Part shown: one piece after another, positions 54,438 to 63,488 of the stretch
How the letters are laid out: each line of letters opens with the position of its first letter
How positions within the stretch are numbered: the first letter of the stretch is position 1
Origin: Burkholderiales bacterium
GTDB taxonomy: Bacteria; Pseudomonadota; Gammaproteobacteria; Burkholderiales; Burkholderiaceae_C
Assembly: GCA_025350145.1 (NCBI GenBank)
Contig: JANXYH010000109.1
Location: forward strand, 1-64,000
Length of the DNA stretch: 64,000 nucleotides
Direction: 5' to 3'
Program-made: the position numbers and the translations under genes
The notes under the pieces: model-generated
The model's input: only the letters and a program-made list of their open reading frames with translations
Told to the model about the DNA's origin: nothing
The model's database searches: none

Positions 54438-55618
54438 CGTGCCAACCTCTGCACCAGCGTTGCGGCGAAGCTGCGGGCGCGCGCGTCCAGCGCCAGCAGA
54501 TCAGCCACCGAGGCGACATCGGCGGCAGCCGGCAGGACCTGGCCCAGCGTCTGGGCGTTGACGCAATGGATGTCGGTGAATGCGACCCGCCGATCCAGGA
54601 AAGCGGCCACCGCCACCTCGTTGGCGGCATTGAGCACGGTGCTGGTGCCCTCGGCCGCTGCCAGGGCGTCGTAGGCCAGTTGCAGGCCGGGGAAACGCCG
54701 CGGGTCAACAGGCTCAAAGCTCAGCGGCGCAATCGCCAGAAAGTCCAGCGCCGGCGCGCCGCAGGCGACCCGGTCGGGGTAGGCCAGGCCGACGCCGATG
54801 GGCACCTTCATGTCGGGAGTGCCGAGCTGGGCCAGCACTGAGCCATCGCGGCACACCACCATCGAGTGGACGATGCTCTGCGGGTGCAGCAACACCTTGA
54901 TCCGCTCGGGTGCCAGGTCGAACAGCCAACGCGCCTCGATCACCTCCAGCGCCTTGTTCATCATCGTTGCCGAATCGACCGAAATCTTCTGCCCCATGAC
55001 CCAGTTGGGGTGGGCCACCGCCTGCTCGGGGGTGATGCTGCCGAAGCTGGCGGGATCGCGGCTGCGGAACGGCCCGCCCGAAGCGGTCAGCACGATATGG
55101 TCGATCCGCTCGCCCCAACTGCGCCGGTCCTCGGGCAGGCACTGGAAGATCGCCGAATGCTCGCTGTCGATCGGCAGCAGCGTCGCCCCGCCCTGGCGCA
55201 CCGCGTCGATGAACAGCCGGCCACCGACCACCAGCGCCTCCTTGTTGGCCAGCATCAGGCGCTTGCCGGCGCGCGCGGCGGCGATGCAGGCGGGCAGGCC
55301 GGCAGCGCCGACGATGGCGGCCATGACGCTGTCGACATCCGGGTGGGCGGCAACCTGGCACAGCGCTTCGGCGCCGTACAGCACTTCGGTGCGCAGCCCG
55401 GCGGCGCGCAGGCGCTGGCCCAGGTCCTGCGCCTGGGCCGCGTCGGCCACCACCGCCAGCCGCGGTCGCCACTGCTGGCATTGGGCAAACAGCGCGTCGA
55501 TGCGGCTGAAGGCGGTCAACACGGTCGCCTCGAAACGCTCCGGGTGCAGGGCCATCACCGCCAGCGTGCTGGTACCGACCGAGCCGGTGGCACCGAGGAT
55601 GCAGATGCGCTGAACCAT
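54434..55618 (-). CDS. dxr: 1-deoxy-D-xylulose 5-phosphate reductoisomerase
   Basis: Second enzyme of the methylerythritol phosphate pathway to isoprenoids, NADPH-dependent, 394 residues. NADPH motif ILGATGSVGTSTLAV (8-22), LANKEALVVGGRLF, LPIDSEHSAIFQCLPE, LTASGGPFRS, HPNWVMGQKISVDSATMMNKALE in pieces with metal-binding residues, and VLLHPQSIVHSMV. Lies between cdsA and rseP, 11 bases after cdsA. Confidence 0.97.
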   Translation of the reverse strand: MVQRICILGATGSVGTSTLAVMALHPERFEATVLTAFSRIDALFAQCQQWRPRLAVVADAAQAQDLGQRLRAAGLRTEVLYGAEALCQVAAHPDVDSVMAAIVGAAGLPACIAAARAGKRLMLANKEALVVGGRLFIDAVRQGGATLLPIDSEHSAIFQCLPEDRRSWGERIDHIVLTASGGPFRSRDPASFGSITPEQAVAHPNWVMGQKISVDSATMMNKALEVIEARWLFDLAPERIKVLLHPQSIVHSMVVCRDGSVLAQLGTPDMKVPIGVGLAYPDRVACGAPALDFLAIAPLSFEPVDPRRFPGLQLAYDALAAAEGTSTVLNAANEVAVAAFLDRRVAFTDIHCVNAQTLGQVLPAAADVASVADLLALDARARSFAATLVQRLAR

Positions 55619-55629
55619 CGCCCGCGCCC

Positions 55630-56466
55630 TCAGATGAACACCAGGCCCAGGGCCGCAGGCAGCACCGGCAACAGGGCGTCGACCCGATCCAGCACGCCGC
55701 CATGGCCGGGCAGCAGACGACTCGAGTCCTTGGCCCCGGCGGCGCGCTTGACCAAGGACTCGAACAGGTCACCGATGACGCTCAGGGCGGTCAGCAGCAC
55801 CAGGCCCAGCCCCAGGCCCAGCAGGCCATGGCGTTGCTGCAGGAGCCGAAAGACGCTGGCCGAGCCCAGGCTCCAGTGCGACTCCAGAGCGCTCCAAACC
55901 AGCGCCAGCACGGCCACGCCCAGCACCCCGCCGGCCACGCCCTCCCAGCTCTTGCCGGGACTGATGGCGGGCGCCAGCTTGTGTCGGCCGAACGCCCGGC
56001 CGCTGAAGTAAGCGGCGATGTCGGCGGCCCAGACGATGCACATCACCGACAGCAGGAAATTGACGCCGATGGCCCGCGCCAGTACCAGGGCGGTCCAGGC
56101 CAGCCAGAGCAGCGCCAACCCCAGCAGCCAGCGCAGCGGCTTGGGCACCCGGCCCCAGCCGGCCGGCCCGCGCCGCAGCGCCCAGGCGCCGCCGGCCAAC
56201 CAGGCCGCGCCCGCCGCCAGCCACAGCCCGCCCTCGCCCAGCGCAGGCAATTGCGCCAGGCTGAGCGCACACAGCAGCGCCAGCAATCCGCCCGTGCCCC
56301 AACTGAGCCGGTCTGCGGCCATGCCGTTGAGCCGCGCCCATTCCCAGCCTGCGGCGCTGATGAGCAGCAGCGTCAACAGGTTGAAGTAACGGGCATCGTT
56401 GGCGAACAAGGCCGGCAGCAGCAGGGCCAGCAGGGCAATGGCGGTGACGACGCGCTGGGCCAGCAT
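55630..56466 (-). CDS. cdsA: Phosphatidate cytidylyltransferase
   Basis: Membrane enzyme forming CDP-diacylglycerol from phosphatidate and CTP, 278 residues with about eight hydrophobic helices. LAQRVVTAIALLALLLP begins the protein, and the C-terminal signature is SVIGDLFESLVKRAAGAKDSSRLLPGHGGVLDRVDAL in pieces (S-x27-P-G-H-G-G-x-x-D-R-x-D). GRHKLAPAISPGKSWEGVAGG is also typical. The MLAQRV ATG is chosen because family members begin there. A much longer in-frame extension upstream lies over uppS. Ten bases after uppS. Confidence 0.95.
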   Translation of the reverse strand: MLAQRVVTAIALLALLLPALFANDARYFNLLTLLLISAAGWEWARLNGMAADRLSWGTGGLLALLCALSLAQLPALGEGGLWLAAGAAWLAGGAWALRRGPAGWGRVPKPLRWLLGLALLWLAWTALVLARAIGVNFLLSVMCIVWAADIAAYFSGRAFGRHKLAPAISPGKSWEGVAGGVLGVAVLALVWSALESHWSLGSASVFRLLQQRHGLLGLGLGLVLLTALSVIGDLFESLVKRAAGAKDSSRLLPGHGGVLDRVDALLPVLPAALGLVFI

Positions 56467-56476
56467 GGCGCGAGCC

Positions 56477-57241
56477 TCAGGCCGGGCCACTGCCGCTGTC
56501 GACCCGGCCGAAACGGCGGTCTCGGCCGGCATAGTCGGCCAGCGCGGCGTCGAGTTCGGCGACGCCGAAGTCGGGCCACAGGCAATCGGTGAAGACGAGC
56601 TCGGAGTAGGCCACCTGCCAGAGCAGGAAATTGCTGATGCGGACCTCGCCACCGGTGCGGATGAAAAGGTCGGGATCGGGCGCGTGGCGCATCGCCATGA
56701 AGCCCGACAGCGCTGCCTCGGTGATCTGCTCGGGCTTGAGGCCAGCCGCCAGCGCCTGCTGGCAGGCCTGCACCACGTCCCAGCGGCCACCGTAGTTGAA
56801 CGCCACCGACAAGGTGATGCGGTGGTTGTGCTGGGTCGAATCTTCGGCCTCGGCCCAGGCCGCGCGCAGCCGCTCGGAGACGGTCGAGCGGTCGCCGACG
56901 ATGGTGATGCGCACGCCATCGCGCGCCAGCTTGGCCAGGTACTTGGTCACGGCGACGATCACCAGGCCCATCAGGCCAGAAACCTCGTCCTCGGGGCGCT
57001 TCCAGTTTTCCGATGAAAACGCAAACACGGTCAGGTACTCGACCCCCCGGTCGGCGCAGGCGTTGATCACCTTGACCAGGGCATCGACGCCGGCCTTGTG
57101 GCCAAAGAAGCGCGGCAGAAAACGCTTCTTGGCCCAGCGCCCGTTGCCATCCATGACGATGGCCACATGCCGCGGCACGGCCGGGTCGCGGGCCACAGGG
57201 CTGGGCGCTGGCGTGTCCAGGGTGCGGGTCTCAGCAGTCAA
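56477..57241 (-). CDS. uppS: Undecaprenyl diphosphate synthase
   Basis: Cis-prenyltransferase making the C55 lipid carrier for peptidoglycan and O-antigen, 254 residues. HVAIVMDGNGRWAKKR (catalytic Asp about 31), RFFGHKAGVDAL, LTVFAFSSENWKRPEDEV, LSVAFNYGGRWDVV, DPDLFIRTGGEVRISNFLLWQ in pieces and SELVFTDCLWPDF are family signatures. The start used is TTG, with no strong ribosome-binding site. A Thr/Pro-rich N-terminal tail of about 20 residues precedes the core, so the start could be slightly further downstream. Between frr and cdsA. Confidence 0.95.
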   Translation of the reverse strand: MTAETRTLDTPAPSPVARDPAVPRHVAIVMDGNGRWAKKRFLPRFFGHKAGVDALVKVINACADRGVEYLTVFAFSSENWKRPEDEVSGLMGLVIVAVTKYLAKLARDGVRITIVGDRSTVSERLRAAWAEAEDSTQHNHRITLSVAFNYGGRWDVVQACQQALAAGLKPEQITEAALSGFMAMRHAPDPDLFIRTGGEVRISNFLLWQVAYSELVFTDCLWPDFGVAELDAALADYAGRDRRFGRVDSGSGPA

Positions 57242-57276
57242 GCGCGGCGGCCCAGGGTATCGACGCGATGGCCATC

Positions 57277-57837
57277 TCAGACCGCCAGGATTTCGGCTTC
57301 TTTGGCGTGGACCAGGCGATCAACTTCCTGCACCGTGCGGTCGGTCAGTTTCTGCACCTCGTCCTGCGCGCGGCGCTCGTCGTCCTCGGCCACGACCTTG
57401 TCCTTGAGCAGCCGCTTGAGGTGCTCGTTGGCATCGCGGCGCAGGTTGCGCACCGCGATCCGGGCCTCCTCGCCGGCATTGCGCACGACCTTGGTCAGAT
57501 CCTTGCGGCGCTCTTCGGTCAAGGCCGGCATCGGCACGCGCAGCAGGTCGCCCTGCGACGACGGGTTCAGCCCCAGGTCGCTCTCGCGGATGGCGCGTTC
57601 GATCTTCGCCGCCATGCTCTTTTCCCAGGGCTGGACGCTGATCGTGCGGGCGTCCAAGAGGGACACATTGGCGACCTGGCTGATCGGCACCGGTGAGCCG
57701 TAATAGTCAACATGCACCTGGTCGAGGATGCCGGGATGGGCCCGGCCGGTGCGGATCTTCTGCAAGTCCGCCTTGAACGCGTCGACCGACTTGGCCATCT
57801 TGGTCTGGGCGTTGTTCTTGATGTCGGCAATCGTCAT
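57277..57837 (-). CDS. frr: Ribosome recycling factor
   Basis: Splits post-termination ribosomes together with EF-G, 186 residues. [44 protein letters not shown] in pieces, [50 protein letters not shown] in pieces. GGAG six bases before the ATG sets the start. The upstream in-frame extension has no family match. Between pyrH and uppS. Confidence 0.97.
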   Translation of the reverse strand: MTIADIKNNAQTKMAKSVDAFKADLQKIRTGRAHPGILDQVHVDYYGSPVPISQVANVSLLDARTISVQPWEKSMAAKIERAIRESDLGLNPSSQGDLLRVPMPALTEERRKDLTKVVRNAGEEARIAVRNLRRDANEHLKRLLKDKVVAEDDERRAQDEVQKLTDRTVQEVDRLVHAKEAEILAV

Positions 57838-57880
57838 GCTCTGCTCCTGGCCCTGGCGCGGCCGCTGGCGGGTTCGAACG

Positions 57881-58591
57881 TTATACGTGTACCAGCGTGC
57901 CCTCGTCCTCGCCCAAAACCAGGCGCTTGAGCGCACCGGCCTTGAAGATCGAAAACACCTTGATTGGCAGTTTCTGGTCGCGGCACAGCGCGAAAGCGGT
58001 GGCGTCCATGACCTGCAGGTTCTTTGAAATGGCTTCGTCGAAGCTCAGGCTGGCGTAGCGCGTGGCATTCGGGTCCTTCTTTGGGTCGGCGCTGTAGACC
58101 CCGTCGACCTTGGTCGCCTTGAGGACGACCTGGGCGCCGATCTCGGCGCCGCGCAGCGCCGCAGCGGTGTCGGTAGTGAAGAACGGGTTGCCGGTTCCGG
58201 CGGCGAACACCACCACCTTGCCCTCTTCGAGGTATTGCAGCGCCTTGGGCCGGACGTAGGGCTCGACCACCTGCTCGATGCTGATGGCCGACATCACCCG
58301 CGCGGTCATGCCTTCTTGGCGCATCGTGTCGGCCAAGGCCAAGGCGTTCATCACCGTCGCCAGCATGCCCATGTAGTCGGCCGTGGCGCGATCCATGCCG
58401 ACCGAGCCGCCGGCCACACCGCGAAAGATGTTTCCGCCGCCGATCACCACCGCCACCTCCACACCCAGCGTCGTCACCTCCTGAATCTCACGCACCATGC
58501 GCACGATCGTGGCGCGGTTGATGCCATAGGCGTCGTCACCCATCAGGGCCTCGCCGGACAGCTTCAGGAGAATGCGCTTGTAGGCCGCCAT
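57881..58591 (-). CDS. pyrH: UMP kinase
   Basis: Phosphorylates UMP to UDP in pyrimidine nucleotide synthesis, hexameric amino-acid-kinase fold, 236 residues. [78 protein letters not shown] in pieces and [17 protein letters not shown] are signature segments. Lies between tsf and frr, the usual order. Confidence 0.97.
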   Translation of the reverse strand: MAAYKRILLKLSGEALMGDDAYGINRATIVRMVREIQEVTTLGVEVAVVIGGGNIFRGVAGGSVGMDRATADYMGMLATVMNALALADTMRQEGMTARVMSAISIEQVVEPYVRPKALQYLEEGKVVVFAAGTGNPFFTTDTAAALRGAEIGAQVVLKATKVDGVYSADPKKDPNATRYASLSFDEAISKNLQVMDATAFALCRDQKLPIKVFSIFKAGALKRLVLGEDEGTLVHV

Positions 58592-58696
58592 GCAGGTGTT
58601 GCTCCTAGGGGAAAAGGGTGAGCCGGGAGTTTAATCGGCGCCGTCAGCAGCACGCCCGGCGCGGCCGCAGCGGGCGTGCACGGCGACGCCACCGTG

Positions 58697-59617
58697 CTAT
58701 TGGGCCCGGGCTGCGGCCACCTGGGCGGCGACCTCGGCGGCGAAGTCATCGACCTTCTTCTCGATGCCATCGCCAACCACGTAGAGCGTGAAGCCGCTGA
58801 CCGTGGTGGCCGCCGCCTTGAGCATTTGCTCGACCGTCTGCTTGTCGTTCTTGACGAAGCTCTGGTTGAACAGCGAGACCTCCTTGAGGTACTTCTGCAC
58901 CGAACCCTCGACCCGTTTGGCGACGATCTCGGGCGACTGCGCCGGCTTGCCGGCGGCCACCGCCGTCGCCGCATCTTCGGCGGCCTTCTCAGCGGCGATG
59001 CGGCGCTCGCGCTCGACCAGTTCGGTCGGCACGTCGGCCTGCGACAGCGCCACCGGCTTCATCGCCGCGACATGCATCGCCACATCCTTGGCCGCGACTT
59101 CGCTGCCGCTGTACTGCACCACCACGCCGATGCGCGTGCCATGCAGGTAGCTGGCCAGGCTGGCCTGGCCGGCAAAGCGGCTGAAGCGGCGCAGCGCCAG
59201 GTTCTCGCCGATCTTGCCGATCAGGCCGCGGCGCACATCCTCGACCGTCGGGCCGAAGCCCTCCTGCACCAGCGGCAGCGCCGACAGCGCCGCCACATCG
59301 GCCGGATTGGACTCGGCGATCAACTCGGCACAGGCCTTGACGAAGGCCAGGAAGGCGTCGTTCTTGGATACGAAATCGGTCTCGCAATTGACCTCGAGCA
59401 TGGCGCCCTGGTTGCCGCGCGAGGCGATCGCAATCACGCCCTCGGCAGTGATCCGCGAGGCCGCCTTGCCGGCCTTGTTGCCGAGCTTGACGCGCAGAAT
59501 CTCTTCGGCCCGGTCCATGTCGCCCTCGGCCTCGGTCAGCGCCTTCTTGCATTCCATCATCGGCGCGTCGGTCTTGGCGCGCAGCGCGCCGACCATGCTT
59601 GCGGTGATTGCAGCCAT
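58697..59617 (-). CDS. tsf: Elongation factor Ts
   Basis: Guanine-nucleotide exchange factor for EF-Tu, 306 residues. [41 protein letters not shown] in pieces ([11 protein letters not shown] and [11 protein letters not shown] are signatures), [14 protein letters not shown] with the TDFV motif contacting EF-Tu, and ETSLFNQ-like [25 protein letters not shown] seven bases before the ATG sets the start. An in-frame upstream extension lies over the rpsB-tsf spacer and is rejected. Downstream of rpsB with a hairpin between. Confidence 0.97.
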   Translation of the reverse strand: MAAITASMVGALRAKTDAPMMECKKALTEAEGDMDRAEEILRVKLGNKAGKAASRITAEGVIAIASRGNQGAMLEVNCETDFVSKNDAFLAFVKACAELIAESNPADVAALSALPLVQEGFGPTVEDVRRGLIGKIGENLALRRFSRFAGQASLASYLHGTRIGVVVQYSGSEVAAKDVAMHVAAMKPVALSQADVPTELVERERRIAAEKAAEDAATAVAAGKPAQSPEIVAKRVEGSVQKYLKEVSLFNQSFVKNDKQTVEQMLKAAATTVSGFTLYVVGDGIEKKVDDFAAEVAAQVAAARAQ

Positions 59618-59678
59618 TTCAATTCTCCAGCTTGGGTTCCGGCCGAATGGATCGGCCGGTGGATCAGAAAACAGCGTG

Positions 59679-59700
59679 AAAAAGGGGCTGAAGAGCCCCT
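59679..59700 (-). terminator. Intrinsic terminator/attenuator between rpsB and tsf
   Basis: On the minus strand the sequence AGGGGCT-CTTC-AGCCCCT forms a perfect 7-bp stem with a four-base loop followed by TTTTC, 27 bases after the rpsB stop and about 60 bases before tsf. Partial termination here would give more S2 than EF-Ts message, similar to the attenuator known between these genes in E. coli. Confidence 0.8.
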
Positions 59701-59726
59701 GTTCCACGGGTCAGGTGCGGGGCGAC

Positions 59727-60473
59727 TCAGGCGCCGTCGCTCACTTCCACAAACTCGTCGGTGCCCGCTGCGGCCGCACTGACCACCTCGTTGACCGCGT
59801 TGGCCCTGCCCTGCAGCACCGCCTCGGCGACGGCCTTGGCGTACAGCGCCACGGCCTTGGCCGAATCGTCGTTGCCGGGGATCACGTAGTCGATGCCGAT
59901 CGGCGAATGGTTGGTGTCGACCACGCCGATCACCGGGATGCCGAGCTTCTTGGCTTCGGCCACGGCGATCTTGTGGTAGCCGACGTCGATGACGAACAGC
60001 GCGTCGGGCAGTGCGACCATGTCCTGGATGCCGCCGATGTCTTTTTCGAGCTTGGCGATCTCGCGCTCGAACATCAGCGACTCTTTCTTGCTCATGGCCT
60101 CCAGCCCGGCTTCGCGGGTGGCCTGCATGTCCTTGAGCTTCTTCAGCGAGGCCTTGACCGTCTTGAAGTTGGTCAACATGCCGCCGAGCCAGCGCTGGTC
60201 GACAAAGGGCATGCCGGCGCGGCCGGCTTCCATGCCAATCACCTCGCGCGCCTGGCGCTTGGTGCCGACCATCAGAATGGTGCCGCGCTTGCCGGACAAG
60301 GTGCGCACAAACTTCATCGCCTCCTCGAACTTGGGCAGCGTCTTCTCGAGGTTGATGATGTGGATCTTGTTGCGATGGCCGTATATGAACGGCGCCATCT
60401 TCGGGTTCCAGAAGCGGGTTTGGTGTCCGAAATGGACCCCGGCTTCGAGCATTTCACGCATGCTGACTGACAT
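59727..60473 (-). CDS. rpsB: 30S ribosomal protein S2
   Basis: Small-subunit ribosomal protein, 248 residues. [40 protein letters not shown] in pieces ([15 protein letters not shown] is the signature), [31 protein letters not shown] in pieces, and the second signature [33 protein letters not shown] in pieces. GGAG ten bases before the ATG. First gene of rpsB-tsf-pyrH-frr, with a long leader upstream. Confidence 0.98.
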   Translation of the reverse strand: MSVSMREMLEAGVHFGHQTRFWNPKMAPFIYGHRNKIHIINLEKTLPKFEEAMKFVRTLSGKRGTILMVGTKRQAREVIGMEAGRAGMPFVDQRWLGGMLTNFKTVKASLKKLKDMQATREAGLEAMSKKESLMFEREIAKLEKDIGGIQDMVALPDALFVIDVGYHKIAVAEAKKLGIPVIGVVDTNHSPIGIDYVIPGNDDSAKAVALYAKAVAEAVLQGRANAVNEVVSAAAAGTDEFVEVSDGA

Positions 60474-60834
60474 TTATCACTCCAAAAGGTTGAGTCTAGA
60501 ATCCGGCGCGAATCGCCTGGGAGTACGCCCCGTATCGAGGACAAAACCCAGGCAACACCTTGTTGGTCGCCGGTTCGCGATTTGTTTTTCGGGAGGTGGA
60601 CCGCAACGGCCCCACAACGGCCCCACGGCGCCCCACGACGACTTGTAGCCGACCCGGCAAATAGCCGCCAGATCGCTTGCGTGCCGCACCGCGCTGTCCT
60701 TGCCGACGATCCGCGGTGATTCGCCTTCCTCAACGGCTGAACGCGGCAAGCGTTCGGCGCCCTCAATTTGGCTTGGCCCCGGTCAGTGCATGGACACCCA
60801 GAAAAACCCAAAGATTATAGCATCGGAGCCGGCC
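60474..60834. other. Intergenic region: rpsB leader and divergent promoter zone
   Basis: About 360 bases between rpsB (minus) and the amidase (plus). It contains a G/C-rich repetitive stretch near 60605-60635 (repeats of ACGGCCCCAC) and, at its far end, a consensus -10 box for rpsB. The long leader could hold an S2-binding autoregulatory structure, but no specific fold was worked out. An in-frame extension of the amidase frame into this region is not used because it lacks amidase features. Confidence 0.5.
60814..60819 (-). promoter_or_regulatory. Putative extended -10 promoter for rpsB-tsf
   Basis: The minus strand reads GATGCTATAATCTTTGGG, a perfect TATAAT with an upstream TGC, matching an extended -10 element. 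It lies about 340 bases upstream of the rpsB ATG and 15 bases upstream of the amidase ATG. The extended -10 could compensate for the absence of a recognisable -35 box. Confidence 0.5.
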
Positions 60835-62190
60835 ATGGACCTGCTGGCGGCGGCCCAGGCGGTGCGCTCGGGCCGCGCGACGGCGACAGCGCTGCTGACC
60901 CAGTCGATCATGGCGGCAGACGCAGCGGCCTGTGCCCACGTCTTCATCCGCCGTTTTGACGAGCAGGCGCTGGTTTGCGCCGCAGCGGTCGACGAGGCCT
61001 GCGCCGCGCTGATGCCGCTGCCGCCGCTTGCCGGCCTGTCGATCTCGGTCAAAGACTTGTTCAACGTTGCCGGCTGGCCGGCCACGGCAGGTTCAGCGGC
61101 GATGGCCGACCAGCCGCCGGCCAGCGACGACTGCAGCGCGGTGGCGCGGCTGCGGGCTGCCGGCGCGGCCTTGATCGGTCACACCAACCTGAGCGAATTC
61201 GCCTTCTCCGGCGTCGGCATCAACCCGCTGCATGGCACGCCGACCAACCCCGCCACGCTGGTGCACAACGCCACGCTGCGGGTGCCTGGCGGCAGCACCT
61301 CGGGCGGCGCGGTGTCGGTCGCGGCCGGCGCCGCCTGGGCTGCGCTGGGTTCGGACACCGGCGGCTCGATCCGCATTCCGGCGGCCTTGCAGGGGCTGGT
61401 CGGCTTCAAGAACACCCAGCGCCTGACGCCGCTGGACGGCGCCGTACCGCTGTCGTCGACCTTGGACACGGCCTGCGCTATCACCCGCTCGGTCGGCGAC
61501 GCGGTGCTGCTGCACGGCATCCTGGCCGCGCGCACGCCGCGCCCCTTGGCCAGGCCGCTGCCGGCACTGCGGCTGGCCGTGCCCCAGACCCTGGTGCTTG
61601 ACGGCCTGGACGGCGATGTCAAACGGGCGTTCGAGGACGCCTTGGCCACGCTCCGCGCGGCCGGGGCGCGGATCGACGAGATCGACCTGCCGCCGCTCAA
61701 CGAGTTGGCAGCACTGAATGCGCAGGGCGGGTTCTCGGCCGCCGAGAGCTGGGCCTGGCACCGCAAGCGCCTGGGCGAGCGCGCGCCGCTGTACGACCCC
61801 CGGGTGGTGACCCGGATCCGCCGTGGCGAGGCGTTCAGCGCCGCCGATTACATCGACCTGCACCTGGCCCGGCGCGACTGGATTGCCCGCATGGCGGCGC
61901 TGCTGGGCGACTACGACGCGATGCTCAGCCCGACCGTGCCGATGGTGGCGCCGGCACTGGCGCCGCTGCTGGCCAGCGATCCGCGCTTCTTCGCGATCAA
62001 CGCGATGCTGCTGCGCAACCCTTCGCTGGTCAACTTTCTCGACGGCTGCGCCCTGTCGCTGCCCTGCCAGGCGCCGGGGCAGATGCCGGTCGGGCTGATG
62101 GTCTGGGCAGGCGCGCTGGCCGATGACGCGGTGCTGGGCGTATCGCTGGCGGTCGAAGCGGCGCTGGCCCTGCGCCACCACCGCGCCTGA
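60835..62190 (+). CDS. Amidase-signature family hydrolase
   Basis: Cytoplasmic amide hydrolase, 451 residues. The Ser-cisSer-Lys triad is visible: Lys73 in SISVKDLFNVAGWPATAGS, cis-Ser154 in VPGGSTSGGAVSVAAG and the nucleophile Ser178 in LGSDTGGSIRIPAALQGLVGFK (in pieces). The 24-residue spacing between the two serines is standard for the family. It is not a GatA of the tRNA amidotransferase, since gatB and gatC are absent. The substrate is unknown. The ATG at MDLLAAA fits the family N-terminus. Two in-frame starts further upstream overlap the rpsB promoter. The D-amino-acid dehydrogenase gene follows two bases later, suggesting joint breakdown of an amide or amino-acid derivative. Confidence 0.9.
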   Translation: MDLLAAAQAVRSGRATATALLTQSIMAADAAACAHVFIRRFDEQALVCAAAVDEACAALMPLPPLAGLSISVKDLFNVAGWPATAGSAAMADQPPASDDCSAVARLRAAGAALIGHTNLSEFAFSGVGINPLHGTPTNPATLVHNATLRVPGGSTSGGAVSVAAGAAWAALGSDTGGSIRIPAALQGLVGFKNTQRLTPLDGAVPLSSTLDTACAITRSVGDAVLLHGILAARTPRPLARPLPALRLAVPQTLVLDGLDGDVKRAFEDALATLRAAGARIDEIDLPPLNELAALNAQGGFSAAESWAWHRKRLGERAPLYDPRVVTRIRRGEAFSAADYIDLHLARRDWIARMAALLGDYDAMLSPTVPMVAPALAPLLASDPRFFAINAMLLRNPSLVNFLDGCALSLPCQAPGQMPVGLMVWAGALADDAVLGVSLAVEAALALRHHRA

Positions 62191-62192
62191 GC

Positions 62193-63488
62193 ATGCGGGT
62201 GGCGGTGATTGGCGCCGGCATCGTCGGCGTCACGACGGCGTATGAACTGGCCGCCGACGGGCATCGGGTGAGCGTCTTCGAGCGCCGCAGCAGCGTTGCC
62301 GAAGAAACCAGTTTTGCCAACGCCGGCGTGGTCGCGCCGGGCTATGTCACGCCCTGGGCGGCACCCGGCATGCCGACCAAGCTGCTGCGCCACCTGCTGG
62401 GCAGCCATGCACCGCTGCGGCTGGGCTGGCCGCTGGCGCCGGGCCAACTGCCCTGGCTGTGGCGTTGGTGGCGGGCCTGCCGGCCTGCGGCCTATGCCGC
62501 CAACCGGACGCAGATGTTCCGCCTGGCCCGCTACAGCCAGCAGCGGCTGCAGTGGCTGACCGGCGCATTGGCGCTGGAGCGTGAATCCAGCGCCGGCTAT
62601 CTGGTGCTGCTGCGATCGGCCAGTGAACTGGCGCAGGCGCGCGGCGGCTTGAAGCTGCTGGCCGAGATGGGTGTCAACTTCAGCCTCGTCACGCCCGAGC
62701 GCGCGCGCCAGATCGAGCCTGGCCTGAACCCGCAGACCGCGCTGCACGCGGCGGTGCACCTGCCCGACGACGAGGTTGGCAATTGCCGCCAGTTCAGCCA
62801 CTTGCTCAAGGCGCAGGCGCAGGCGTTGGGGGCCGACTTCAGGTTCCAGCGCGAGGTCGTGGCGATTCGCCCAGGGCCGGCGCCGGTTGTGCTGCATCGC
62901 TCCGTCGACGCGCCAGCGCAGGGCGCCGTGGCGGATCAGGCAAGCGTCGATGCCGTCGTCGTCTGCGCGGCGATGGGCTCGCCCCGGCTGCTGGCGCCCT
63001 TGGGCCTGCGCCTGCCGCTGCTGCCGGTCTACGGCTACTCGCTGACCGCGCCACTGCGCCACTTCGACCACCCCACCGACACCGGCCCGCGCTCAGGGGT
63101 GATGGACGAGCGCTACAAGGTCGCCATCAGCCGCCTCGGTGCCCGGGTTCGGGTGGCCGGAAGCGCCGAGATCGGCGGCCGGCCGGAGGCCCACAACCCC
63201 CAGGCCCTGGCCACGCTCTACAAGGTGCTCGACGACTGGTACCCGGGCTGCGCCCAGCAGGCCAAGGTGCAGGCCTGGAAAGGCGCCCGGCCGATGCTGC
63301 CCGACGGGCCGCCGGTTGTCGGTGCCAGCGGCAAGCCAGGGCTCTGGCTCAACCTCGGCCACGGCTCCAGCGGCTGGGCACTGGCCTGCGGCTCGGCCCG
63401 GCTGCTGGCCGACCAGATCGCCGGCCGGCCCACCGCAATAGACGACGAAGGCCTGCGCCTGACGCGGCTACACCGCCGCCAGGCCTGA
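62193..63488 (+). CDS. dadA: FAD-dependent D-amino acid dehydrogenase (DadA-like)
   Basis: Oxidatively deaminates D-amino acids to 2-oxo acids, passing electrons to the respiratory chain, 431 residues. FAD dinucleotide motif VAVIGAGIVGVTTAYELAADGH (GAGIVG, 7-12) with the acidic end VFERR, DAO-family segments ETSFANAGVVAPGYVTPWAAPGM in pieces, LPVYGYSLTAPL, and the C-terminal GLWLNLGHGSSGWALACGSARLLADQIAG in pieces. Membrane-associated rather than integral in the family. Starts two bases after the amidase stop. The last 21 bases overlap the convergent TRAP permease gene. Confidence 0.9.
   Translation: MRVAVIGAGIVGVTTAYELAADGHRVSVFERRSSVAEETSFANAGVVAPGYVTPWAAPGMPTKLLRHLLGSHAPLRLGWPLAPGQLPWLWRWWRACRPAAYAANRTQMFRLARYSQQRLQWLTGALALERESSAGYLVLLRSASELAQARGGLKLLAEMGVNFSLVTPERARQIEPGLNPQTALHAAVHLPDDEVGNCRQFSHLLKAQAQALGADFRFQREVVAIRPGPAPVVLHRSVDAPAQGAVADQASVDAVVVCAAMGSPRLLAPLGLRLPLLPVYGYSLTAPLRHFDHPTDTGPRSGVMDERYKVAISRLGARVRVAGSAEIGGRPEAHNPQALATLYKVLDDWYPGCAQQAKVQAWKGARPMLPDGPPVVGASGKPGLWLNLGHGSSGWALACGSARLLADQIAGRPTAIDDEGLRLTRLHRRQA

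Noticed and set aside
58650-58679. Nine-bp inverted repeat GCACGCCCG / CGGGCGTGC between tsf and pyrH as an intrinsic terminator
   Set aside because: Perfect stem but a 12-base loop and no T-run. It may pause transcription but is not a convincing terminator.
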